Of a DNA stretch of 44,633 nucleotides, positions 8,610 through 15,598 are shown piece by piece. Each line of letters begins with the position of its first letter. The stretch's first letter is position 1. The notes beneath the pieces are model-generated. The model had not been told where the DNA came from and ran no database searches. It saw nothing but the letters and a program-made list of their open reading frames with translations. The position numbers and the translations under genes were made by a program. This stretch comes from Streptomyces purpureus (GTDB lineage: Bacteria > Actinomycetota > Actinomycetes > Streptomycetales > Streptomycetaceae). The DNA lies in assembly GCF_014648195.1 (NCBI RefSeq), contig NZ_BMQQ01000012.1, positions 144,412 through 189,044 on the forward strand, given 5' to 3'.

Positions 8610-9668
8610 TCAGGACTCGTTGGCCGGCCAGCCCAGCAGGCGGGCCCCTATCACTGCCGTCTGCAGCGTGTAGCGGTGCAGCGGGTCGGCCGGATCCGCG
8701 CCCGTGAGGCTGTGAATGCGCTCCAGACGGTACGTCAGCGCCCGGACGCTCAAGGACAGTCGGCGCGCGGCCTCGGTGGCGACACAGCCGCTGTCGAAAT
8801 ACGCCATGAGCGTGTCGATGAGGGGCCGGGCACCACCGCGGGCCTCGGCGAGCGGGCCCAGAACGCTCTCCACCAGGTCGGCCATGGCCTGCCGGTCCCG
8901 GGTGAGCACCGGGTAGACCAGCAGATCGGCGGCGCGCAGCACCGGGCCGTCCAGCCCCATCCGTTCCGCGAGGTCGAGGGCGTTGCGGGCCTCTTCGTAC
9001 GAGCGGACGACCCCGCCCGCGCCCTGATGGGAACGGCCTATGCCCACCCGGCCGCCGTCCGTCGCCGCGTACGCCTGCTTGGCGAAGTGGGTGAGCACCT
9101 CCGGCTCGTCACCCGGGGCGACGCAGATCAGACGGCCGTCCTTCGTCGCCAGCAGGATCCGCCGGTTGCCGAATCTGGCCAGCAGGGAGTCCTCGATCCG
9201 GCGGGCCACGCGGTCACCGTCGCCGTACGGCTCCGGGCCCGTGGCGACGGCCACCGCGTACGCCTGGGCGAGCCGCAGCCCGAACCGCTCGGCCCGCTCG
9301 GCGAGGCGGCCCAGGTCACTGCGCCCGTGCAGCAGGTCGTCGATGAACTCCCGGCGTGCCGCCTCCTCCTGACGTATCGCGTGGTGCTGCGCCCGTTCGT
9401 ATCCCTCCGCGAAGGCGTCCACCGCCTGCTCCACGGCCGCGAGCAGGTGCTCGGTCGAGCCGGAGGCCAGATGTGGCGGCAGGTCCCGCGCCGCGGCCAA
9501 GTGGTCCCTTATCAGCGCGCGCCAGGCGAGCCCGGCTTCCGCGGCCCGCTCCCCCTGCGCACGCCGGGATTCCAGCTCGGCGCGGGTGAGCCGACGGCCC
9601 GTCGCGCAGGCGCTGCGCAGGATCTCGGCGTACCCCGTCACATGGCTGTCCATCGCCTCGCGGTCCAT
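8610..9668 (-). CDS. PucR/CdaR-type transcriptional regulator
   Basis: A 352-residue regulator. The C-terminal ~60 residues contain the PucR-type helix-turn-helix (FDSGCVATEAARRLSLSVRALTYRLERI, split here only by eye), which is characteristic of the PucR/CdaR/SdaR group. The central part (about 120-280) resembles the GGDEF-like domain found in this group (VGIGRSHQGAGGVVRSYEEARNAL). The N-terminal ~110 residues are helical. Such regulators typically control purine, sugar-acid or proline use, and the target here is unknown. The ATG at 9668 was chosen; an in-frame GTG at 9686 and an ATG at 9653 are alternatives. It diverges from the flotillin operon only by strand order, and no target operon is obvious. 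Confidence 0.85.
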   Translation of the reverse strand: MDREAMDSHVTGYAEILRSACATGRRLTRAELESRRAQGERAAEAGLAWRALIRDHLAAARDLPPHLASGSTEHLLAAVEQAVDAFAEGYERAQHHAIRQEEAARREFIDDLLHGRSDLGRLAERAERFGLRLAQAYAVAVATGPEPYGDGDRVARRIEDSLLARFGNRRILLATKDGRLICVAPGDEPEVLTHFAKQAYAATDGGRVGIGRSHQGAGGVVRSYEEARNALDLAERMGLDGPVLRAADLLVYPVLTRDRQAMADLVESVLGPLAEARGGARPLIDTLMAYFDSGCVATEAARRLSLSVRALTYRLERIHSLTGADPADPLHRYTLQTAVIGARLLGWPANES

Positions 9669-9826
9669 CGCCCCCGAGCTCACCACGGCTGTCCCCCGAT
9701 CCTGACCTGTCCACGATGCGTTGTTCGAACCGTGATCAGGGTGCCACGCCGGTCCGAGAACGCGCTCGGCCTGTGGAAAACGCTGAGGAAGGCAGCTGTC
9801 GCCGGACGGGCGGTGGGCGTGCTGTG

Positions 9827-10414
9827 TCAGGTGGTCGCGAGACGCGCGGCGCCGAAGGAGACGTCGAAGCGGTCGCACCAGATGGAGACGCTGCTGTAGT
9901 CGCTGAGCTTCACGTCCGCAGGGATGGCGTAGTTCTGGTCGCCCTTGTTCCCCTTGAGCTTGCCCAGGCTGACGTACTTGCCGTCGTCGAAGACGCGCCA
10001 CCCGGCCGTGCCCTCCTTGACCGGGGCGTCGGTGAGCCACACGCGCAGGTCGGGGCCGTTGCTGGTGTCCAGGTTCTCGAGGCGCAGGGTGTGGCTGCCG
10101 TCGGCGAGCCGGATCAGCTTGGCCGTACCGGTGGTGGTGTGCTCGTGGCTGATCAGCTTTCCCTCGGCGATGGTCGCCGGAGCGGCCGGAGCGGCCGGAG
10201 CGGCCGGAGCGGCCGGAGCGGCGGGCGAGCCGGGGGTGGAGGTGGCCGGTTCCGGTGCGCTCGGGGGTGCGGACACCGCCGGCAGGGCCTCGCTCACCGT
10301 GTCGTCCTGCCACAGCTTCCACGGCTGGAACCAGTACAGCCCAGCGCCCACCAAGAGGACCGCGGCGACGAGCACCCCTGTCACGACCTTGCCGCGCCGC
10401 TTCGTACCTGTCAC
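9827..10414 (-). CDS. DM13-domain membrane-anchored protein
   Basis: A 195-residue protein. After a short basic start comes a hydrophobic anchor (VVTGVLVAAVLLVGAGLY), then a Pro/Ala-rich linker, then a C-terminal DM13 domain of about 105 residues. The DM13 hallmark segment VSIWCDRFDVSFGAA with its single conserved Cys is clear. DM13 domains are thought to take part in redox or electron-transfer reactions outside the membrane; the partner is unknown. The GTG at 10414 is preferred because GGGAGG lies 6 bases before it; in-frame ATG codons at 10441 and 10450 lack such a site. The linker is encoded by a perfect 9-bp tandem repeat, listed separately. Confidence 0.85.
   Translation of the reverse strand: MTGTKRRGKVVTGVLVAAVLLVGAGLYWFQPWKLWQDDTVSEALPAVSAPPSAPEPATSTPGSPAAPAAPAAPAAPAAPATIAEGKLISHEHTTTGTAKLIRLADGSHTLRLENLDTSNGPDLRVWLTDAPVKEGTAGWRVFDDGKYVSLGKLKGNKGDQNYAIPADVKLSDYSSVSIWCDRFDVSFGAARLATT
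10176..10220. repeat. Five perfect copies of a 9-bp tandem repeat
   Basis: Five perfect copies of GCCGGAGCG run head to tail inside the DM13 gene. On the coding strand each unit adds Pro-Ala-Ala to the extracellular linker. Perfect copies suggest recent slippage, so linker length probably varies between strains. Confidence 0.9.
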
Positions 10415-10597
10415 TGCCTGCCTCCCTGGCCGGTTGTCCATGGCTCGCATTCAACGTGGCCGAGGGTGTGAGCGCCATGCTCCTGGTGATGACGAAATGC
10501 TTACGGGCTGCGGTGACGGGGAGCGGGGTCGCTCTGAGGCGCGCGTTCCGCTTCGGCGCGTAGCCTGGACGTACCACCCGTGGCGTGGAGGTGAGTC

Positions 10598-10885
10598 ATG
10601 GCACGGACCCGCCATTTCCACCTGGATCAGGGCGGCCACTCGGTCACGGTCAACGTCGGTCCCGGCCGGAGCGGCGAGATCGAGCTGCTCGTGAACGGCA
10701 AGGTCATCGGGTATGTGGGCCACCATGACACCGGGACGACCGTGCTGACCGGCGAGCTGCCGGAGGACCCGCCACGGCTCTTCCACGTCCGGGTCCGTCA
10801 ACCGCGGCTGGCTCCCCTCCGCGCCGCGTGCGTGTTCGAGATGGACGGGGTGGAGCGGCCGATGTCTGAGCGGTCCGTGGTCTAG
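10598..10885 (+). CDS. Small conserved hypothetical protein
   Basis: A 95-residue soluble protein beginning MARTRHFHLDQGGHSVTVNVG. I do not recognise the family. The predicted structure is mostly beta: alternating hydrophobic strands such as EIELLVNGKVIGYVG and RLFHVRVRQPRL suggest a small sandwich or barrel. There is no signal peptide or membrane segment. The start is well supported by GGAGGTGA 5 bases upstream of the ATG, and codon use matches the neighbours, so it is a real gene. The manganese riboswitch and exporter follow on the same strand, but the riboswitch probably starts its own transcript. Confidence 0.75.
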   Translation: MARTRHFHLDQGGHSVTVNVGPGRSGEIELLVNGKVIGYVGHHDTGTTVLTGELPEDPPRLFHVRVRQPRLAPLRAACVFEMDGVERPMSERSVV

Positions 10886-10914
10886 ACCCTCTTCGGTGTG
10901 CCTCAGGTACCCTT

Positions 10915-11045
10915 TGGGGCAGCGAAGGGGAGTAGTCCCGTATCGCCGGTCGGTCGACATACTGGCTCCTCGGGGGGCCCGGCTGCCGGGCCGCCGCACT
11001 GGGTGCGGTGGTGGACGAGACCTTCGGCTACGGCATGAGACGCCC
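10915..11045 (+). promoter_or_regulatory. Probable yybP-ykoY (Mn2+) riboswitch
   Basis: The segment has the conserved core I know for the yybP-ykoY class: GGGGAGTAG near the 5' side (10927-10935), CGACATACTGGCTC in the middle, and a closing GAGACCTTCGGCTACGGCATG. Paired G/C-rich arms lie between. Members of this class bind Mn2+ and switch on exporters of the UPF0016/GDT1, MntP or P-type families. The next gene downstream is a UPF0016/GDT1 protein, which is exactly the expected target. Boundaries are approximate. The hairpin CGCCCG...CGGGCG just after it (11041-11063) may be the expression platform. Confidence 0.85.
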
Positions 11046-11152
11046 GTCATTCCTTGGCGGGCGGCACTTTGACATGCCGGGCCGAGTGGTCCTCCTGTCG
11101 CCTCCGCGCGACGAGCGAAGCCCGGGCCCGGCCCTGAACAGAAAGCCCCCGG

Positions 11153-11740
11153 ATGTCTCTCGACCCCCTGGCGATCATCACCGCCTTCGGGCTGATCTTC
11201 CTCGCCGAACTGCCTGACAAGACCATGTTCGCGTCGCTGGCCATGGGCACGCGGATGCGCCCTCTGTACGTATGGTTCGGCACGTCCGCCGCCTTCCTGG
11301 CGCACGTGGCGATCGCGGTTGCCGCGGGCGGGCTGCTGGGGCTGCTGCCCGGGTGGAGCGTGAAGCTGGTGTCGGCCACGCTCTTCGGGTTCGGCGCCTT
11401 CATGCTGCTGCGGGGCAGTGGTGACGAGGGCGAGGGGGAGGACACGGCCGGGAAGACGGTGACGGGCTTCTGGCCGGTCTTCACCACCGCGTTCATGGCC
11501 GTCTTCATCAGCGAGTGGGGCGATCTGACGCAGATCACCACGGCCAACCTGGCGGCCACCAACGGCACCTGGTCCACCGCGATCGGTTCGCTGGCCGCCC
11601 TGATGAGCGTGTCGGCGCTGGCGCTGGTCGCGGGGCGGTTCATCGCCAAGCGGGTGCCGCTGAAGACGGTTCAGCGCATCGGCGGGATGTGCATGCTCGC
11701 TCTGGCGATCTGGTCCCTGGTCGAGGTCTTCACCGGCTGA
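11153..11740 (+). CDS. GDT1/TMEM165 (UPF0016) family cation exporter, probably Mn2+
   Basis: A 195-residue membrane protein made of two homologous halves of three hydrophobic helices each, separated by an acidic cytoplasmic loop (about 88-100). Each half carries the family motif: E19-L-P-D-K-T in the first and E121-W-G-D-L-T in the second. The usual consensus is E-x-G-D-K/R-T/S, so Gly is Pro in the first copy and the basic residue is Leu in the second; I believe this variation is common in actinobacterial members. The family exports Mn2+ or Ca2+ in exchange for protons. The riboswitch-like leader directly upstream supports manganese as the cargo. Confidence 0.9.
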   Translation: MSLDPLAIITAFGLIFLAELPDKTMFASLAMGTRMRPLYVWFGTSAAFLAHVAIAVAAGGLLGLLPGWSVKLVSATLFGFGAFMLLRGSGDEGEGEDTAGKTVTGFWPVFTTAFMAVFISEWGDLTQITTANLAATNGTWSTAIGSLAALMSVSALALVAGRFIAKRVPLKTVQRIGGMCMLALAIWSLVEVFTG

Positions 11741-11766
11741 CCGCGGCCGGGGCGGTGTCCGTCCGC

Positions 11767-11805
11767 GTCGAGTTGCCGGCCGGTCCCATCGGCCGGAGGC
11801 TCGAC
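11767..11805 (+). terminator. Hairpin terminator after the GDT1 gene
   Basis: An outer 6-bp stem (11767-11772 with 11800-11805) and an inner 7-bp stem (11776-11782 with 11790-11796) are separated by 3-base internal loops. It lies 26 bases after the stop codon. Confidence 0.6.
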
Positions 11806-11845
11806 GGGCAGGACCACGACCACGACGTCGGCGGGGAGCGTTGCC

Positions 11846-12472
11846 ATGGGCAAGGTGTTCGTATCGATCGGAATGACCTTGGACGGGTACGTTGCCGGGC
11901 CGAACGCCCGCCCCGGCAACCCGCTCGGCGACAGCGGCACCCGCATCCACCAGTGGCTCTACGAGGTCGAGGCCTGGCGGGAGCGGCAGAGCATGACGGG
12001 CGGGGCGAGCAACCCGTCCGGCGAGATCGTCGAGGAGAACTTCGCGCGGGCGGGCGCGTATGTGATGGGCCGGCGCATGTTCGACGAGGGTGAGCTGGGG
12101 TGGCCGGACCCGCCGCCGTTCCGGGCGCCGGTCTTCGTTCTCACGCACCACGCGCGCGAGGCGTGGGTGCGGCAGGGCGGGACGACCTTCTTCTTCGTCA
12201 CCGACGGGATCGAGGCGGCCCTCGACCGGGCGCGTGCCGCCGCGGGGGCGAAGGACGTGCAGGTCTCGGGCGGCGCGGAGACCGTACGGGAGTACCTCGA
12301 CGCCGGGCTGGTCGACGAGCTTGAGATCCATCTCGCGCCGATCGTGCTCGGCGACGGCGTCCGGCTGCTCGACGGGGTCCGTACGGACCTGCGGCTGGAG
12401 CCGGACCGGGTGGTCGCGGCGGCGGGGGTCACCCATGTGCGGTACCGGGTCCTGATGCCTGGCGGCGGCTAG
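11846..12472 (+). CDS. Dihydrofolate-reductase-fold (RibD C-terminal) family protein
   Basis: A 208-residue protein of the RibD C-terminal/DHFR-like family. It shows the N-terminal strand VFVSIGMTLDGYVAGP, the AYVMGRRMFDEGE segment that resembles the NADP-binding G-R-x-T/M-x-E motif, and VSGGAETVREYLDAGLVDELEIHLAPIVLGDGVRLL near the C-terminus. The family includes uncharacterised NADPH-dependent reductases; true riboflavin or folate function is unlikely because it stands alone with no rib or thymidylate genes. It starts with ATG at 11846 after GGGGAGCGTTGCC. It follows the GDT1 terminator and is probably independently transcribed. Confidence 0.88.
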   Translation: MGKVFVSIGMTLDGYVAGPNARPGNPLGDSGTRIHQWLYEVEAWRERQSMTGGASNPSGEIVEENFARAGAYVMGRRMFDEGELGWPDPPPFRAPVFVLTHHAREAWVRQGGTTFFFVTDGIEAALDRARAAAGAKDVQVSGGAETVREYLDAGLVDELEIHLAPIVLGDGVRLLDGVRTDLRLEPDRVVAAAGVTHVRYRVLMPGGG

Positions 12473-12760
12473 CCGGAGGCGGCCGGGCGGCTCGGCCTGG
12501 AGGACGGCCGGCGGGCCGGTCCTGAGGCGGCCAAGCGGGCCTGGGCCAGGAAGGCCGGTCGCGGTGCTGGGCCGGAGCGGCCGGGCAGGGCCGGGGAGGC
12601 CGGCCGGAGTTGAGGACGCTGGACGACCGCGTCGGAGCTGGGCGCGGCGCCTGTGCCCGCCTGATTGTCAGTGGCGTCCGGCAGGATGAAATGCGCCCGG
12701 CGTCCCTGGCGCGGCGGGCCGTCGACGCCGCCCAGACCGCCGCATCCGCAGGAGCTGACC
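12473..12760. other. G+C-rich spacer without a gene
   Basis: The first ~140 bases consist of imperfect iterations of GGCCGG, GGCGGCC and related blocks that could form several competing hairpins, one of which may terminate the reductase gene. The rest has no recognisable element until the GGAGCTGACC ribosome-binding site of the ankyrin gene. Confidence 0.4.
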
Positions 12761-13459
12761 ATGCAGATCCTCGACCCGCAGGAGCCGTTGGCCGTCGCCC
12801 TCCGCGAAGCGATCCAGGGCGGCGACACCCGGACGCTACGGGACCTCCTCGACCGGCACCCCGGCCTGGCCGCGGCCAGGATCGGGCCGCGGAGCCTGCT
12901 GCATGTGGCCACCGACTGGCCGGGGCACTTCCCCGGCGTGGCGGCGACGGTGGCCACCCTGGCCGGCGCGGGCGCCGACCCCGGCGCCCGCTTCACCGGC
13001 GACCACCGGGAGACGCCGCTGCACTGGGCCGCCAGCACCAACGACCTCGCGGCGCTCGACGCGCTGGTCGAGGCCGGCGCGGACGTCGAGGCGGACGGGG
13101 CGGTCATCGGGGGCGGCACGCCACTGGCCGACGCGCGGGGGTTCGGCCAGTGGGAGGCGGCCCGGCGGCTGCTCGCCCTCGGGGCACACGCCGACTTCCA
13201 CGACGCCGCGACGCTCGGTCTCCTCGACCGGGTGAAGGCGTACGTCAGCGGGGCGGAGCAGCAGTCGCCGACCCCGCAGGAGATCACCGAGGGGTTCTGG
13301 GGCGCCTGCCACGGAGGCCAACTGGAAACGGCGCGGTACCTGCGGGACCGGGGCGCGGACATCCGGTGGGTGGGCTGGGACGGAAAGACCCCCCTGGACG
13401 TCGCGCGCGAATCGGGCGCGGAGGAGGTGGTGCGCTGGCTGCGGAAGCAGGGGGCGTAG
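12761..13459 (+). CDS. Ankyrin-repeat protein
   Basis: A 232-residue soluble protein built almost entirely of ankyrin repeats. Clear repeat cores are DHRETPLHWAASTNDLAALD, the following ALVEAGADVEADG, and the last repeat GWDGKTPLDVARESGAEEVVRWL; about five repeats are recognisable. There is no signal peptide, so it should be cytoplasmic and act by protein binding. The ATG at 12761 is preferred because GGAG lies 6 bases ahead; an upstream extension would add a basic, non-ankyrin leader. The binding partner is unknown. The HTH_42 gene begins 21 bases after its stop on the same strand, so the two may be co-transcribed. Confidence 0.9.
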   Translation: MQILDPQEPLAVALREAIQGGDTRTLRDLLDRHPGLAAARIGPRSLLHVATDWPGHFPGVAATVATLAGAGADPGARFTGDHRETPLHWAASTNDLAALDALVEAGADVEADGAVIGGGTPLADARGFGQWEAARRLLALGAHADFHDAATLGLLDRVKAYVSGAEQQSPTPQEITEGFWGACHGGQLETARYLRDRGADIRWVGWDGKTPLDVARESGAEEVVRWLRKQGA

Positions 13460-13480
13460 TCGGTACGGAACGGGAGTGGC

Positions 13481-14689
13481 GTGGCGGACGGGAAGGGGAC
13501 TGGTGTGGGTGCTGCGCGGCGGTTGATCGAGGACGGGGAGCGGCGGCGGCGCGTCGGGGTGCGACACCGGTTGGCCTCGGGGGCTCGGGGGCCGAGTGTC
13601 GAGGACGTGGCCGAGGCGCTCGTGGCGTTGCACGCCACCGATGCCGCGACGGTGTTCCTCGCCGTGGGGGCGCGGCTTCAGGACAGCCGGGGGACCGTCG
13701 CCGCGGTGGAGCGGGCGCTGTACGAGGAGCGGACGCTGGCGCGGATGCATGGGATGCGGCACACCCTCTTCGTCTTTCCGGTCGGCATCGCGCCGGTCGT
13801 ACAGGCCTCCACCACTCACGCCGTCGCGGTACGCGAGCGCGCCGTGTTCCTGAAGCACCTCGCGGCCGCCGGCGGATTCGACGCTCATTGGCTGGAGCAG
13901 ACCGAGCGCGAGACGCTCTCCGCGCTCGCCGCGCGGGGAGAGGCTACGGCCGTCCAACTCGGGTCGGACGTGCCGCGGTTGAGGGAGAAGCTCGTGTACG
14001 AGGCGGGGACTGCGCGCGAGGTGACGCAGTCCGTATCGACCAGGCTTCTGCGCACACTGGGGACCGAGGGCCGAGTGGTGCGCGGGCGGCCGCTCGGGAG
14101 CTGGACCTCCAGCCAGTTCCGCTGGGCCATCGCTCCCCCGATGCCCGAACTGCCCGCCGCCGATGCCCAGTCGGAGCTCGTGCGGCACTGGCTCGCCACC
14201 TGCGGTCCGGCGACCGAGGCCGACCTCAAGTGGTGGACGGGGTGGAAGGTCACCGACGTACGCAAGGCCCTCGCCGCGATCGGCGCCGAAGCCGTCGGCT
14301 TGGAGGACGGCACCACCGGGTTCGTACTGGCGGGAGACACGGAGGAGGCCCCCGAGCCCGAGCCGTGGGCCGCCCTGCTGCCCGCGCTCGATCCGACCGC
14401 GATGGGCTGGCAGCAGCGGGACTGGTTCCTCGATCCCGACCACCGCGCCGAGCTCTTCGACCGCAGCGGCAACATCGGCCCCACCGTGTGGTGGAACGGC
14501 CGCGTCATCGGCAGCTGGGCTCAGCGGGCGGCCGACGGCGAGATCGTGTGGCACCTCTTCGCTCCGCAGGGCCGGGAGGTGCTCGATGCCATCGAGGCCG
14601 AAGCGGGGCGGCTGGCCTCATGGCTCGGCGGCGCACGCATCACCCCTCGGTTCCGTACGCCCCTGGAACGCCGCCTCACCCAGCTCTGA
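13481..14689 (+). CDS. HTH_42 winged-helix DNA-binding protein (AlkZ/YcaQ-like)
   Basis: A 402-residue protein of the HTH_42 superfamily, the fold that includes the interstrand-crosslink DNA glycosylases AlkZ and YcaQ. Family features are the N-terminal tandem winged-helix region, RMHGMRHTLFVFP (about 87-99), TEADLKWWTGW, and the C-terminal LLPALDPTAMGWQQRDWFL followed by WNGRVIGSWAQR. In AlkZ/YcaQ the active site is Q-x-Q or Q-x-D in the early helix; the matching place here reads LHATD, so catalysis by that mechanism is doubtful. It may be a diverged glycosylase or a non-catalytic DNA-binding paralogue. GTG start with GGGAG 4 bases upstream. Confidence 0.8.
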   Translation: MADGKGTGVGAARRLIEDGERRRRVGVRHRLASGARGPSVEDVAEALVALHATDAATVFLAVGARLQDSRGTVAAVERALYEERTLARMHGMRHTLFVFPVGIAPVVQASTTHAVAVRERAVFLKHLAAAGGFDAHWLEQTERETLSALAARGEATAVQLGSDVPRLREKLVYEAGTAREVTQSVSTRLLRTLGTEGRVVRGRPLGSWTSSQFRWAIAPPMPELPAADAQSELVRHWLATCGPATEADLKWWTGWKVTDVRKALAAIGAEAVGLEDGTTGFVLAGDTEEAPEPEPWAALLPALDPTAMGWQQRDWFLDPDHRAELFDRSGNIGPTVWWNGRVIGSWAQRAADGEIVWHLFAPQGREVLDAIEAEAGRLASWLGGARITPRFRTPLERRLTQL

Positions 14690-14705
14690 TCGGAGTCCCG
14701 GGGAG

Positions 14706-15536
14706 CTACGCCGAGGGGCGGGACGCCCTGAGCGAGTACATCAGCGGCATGCGCGGACGGTCGCCCGGGAAGCGGTAGAAGCCGTCGTCGTGGCGGCGCA
14801 GCCCGTCGAAGCGCTCGAAGAGGGTTACGTCGTGCTCGTGGAGGAGCTCGATCCGCAGCCCGGCCGCCGCGATCGCCGAGACGACGTCGCCGATCGTGTG
14901 CGTCCACTCGACACTGCGGTTGTGGACGGTGCCCGCGTCGCGGTCGGTGTACGTCCCCGGTGCCTCGTCGACCCAGGGGTCGCGGGAGAAGTAGTCGTAC
15001 GTGAGCCGCGAACCGGCGTCGTCGAGGGCGTCGGTCAGCGGGTGGAACTCGCTGACGTAGAGGAAACCGCCCGGCGCCACGAGGGAGGCGGCCGTCTCGG
15101 CCCAGCGCTCGATGTCGGGCAGCCAGTTCAGCGCGCCGCAGCCCGTGTACACGATGTCGTACGCGCTGTCGGGGACGGCCTGCGCGGCGTCGTAGACGTC
15201 GGCGGCCACGAAGGCGGCCTGGTCGGGGGTGAGTCCGATCTCCGCGGCGAGGGAGCGGGCGGTTTCGACGGCGGGCTCGGAGAAGTCGAGGCCGACGACG
15301 TGCGAGGTCCCGCGGCGGGCCCAGGAGAGGGTGTCGAGGCCGATGTGGCACTGGAGGTGCAGCAGCGAGCGGCCGGTGACATCGCCGACCTCGGTGAGCT
15401 CGAAGTCGCGCAGCGCGTCCTTGCCGGCCCGGAACGCCTCGACCTCGTAGAAGTCGCTCGCCACGTGTATGGGGACGCGTTCGTCCCAGCGTGCGCGGTT
15501 GGCCTCGCGCCAGTCGGCCGGGGTCGGTGAGTACAT
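14706..15536 (-). CDS. Class I SAM-dependent methyltransferase
   Basis: A 276-residue methyltransferase. After an N-terminal helical region (WREANRARWDERVPIH), motif I appears as LLHLQCHIGLDTLSWAR, motif II as VVGLDFSEPAVETAR, followed by FVAADVYDA and DIVYTGCGALNWLPDIERWAE, the usual order of a Rossmann-like class I enzyme. HLQCHIGLD replaces the classic E/D-x-G-x-G-x-G, a variant shared by many actinobacterial members. The substrate is unknown. The ATG at 15536 starts the conserved region; a GTG at 15554 is also in frame. It converges on the HTH_42 gene only 16 bases away and is divergent from the S9 peptidase gene. Confidence 0.88.
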   Translation of the reverse strand: MYSPTPADWREANRARWDERVPIHVASDFYEVEAFRAGKDALRDFELTEVGDVTGRSLLHLQCHIGLDTLSWARRGTSHVVGLDFSEPAVETARSLAAEIGLTPDQAAFVAADVYDAAQAVPDSAYDIVYTGCGALNWLPDIERWAETAASLVAPGGFLYVSEFHPLTDALDDAGSRLTYDYFSRDPWVDEAPGTYTDRDAGTVHNRSVEWTHTIGDVVSAIAAAGLRIELLHEHDVTLFERFDGLRRHDDGFYRFPGDRPRMPLMYSLRASRPSA

Positions 15537-15598
15537 GCCCGGGAGGTTATCCACAGGCTGCGGACGACGCGAGCGGTTTGTCGGAGGGGCGGAGCATC

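Noticed and set aside
8610..10577. A 655-residue minus-strand frame joining the PucR regulator to upstream sequence.
   Set aside because: Only the C-terminal 352 residues resemble a protein family; the upstream part is Arg/Gly/His-rich and lies across the DM13 gene, so it is a shadow frame.
12473..12615. A repeat array or CRISPR-like region.
   Set aside because: The GGCCGG blocks are irregular, with no regular spacers; this is low-complexity G+C-rich DNA.
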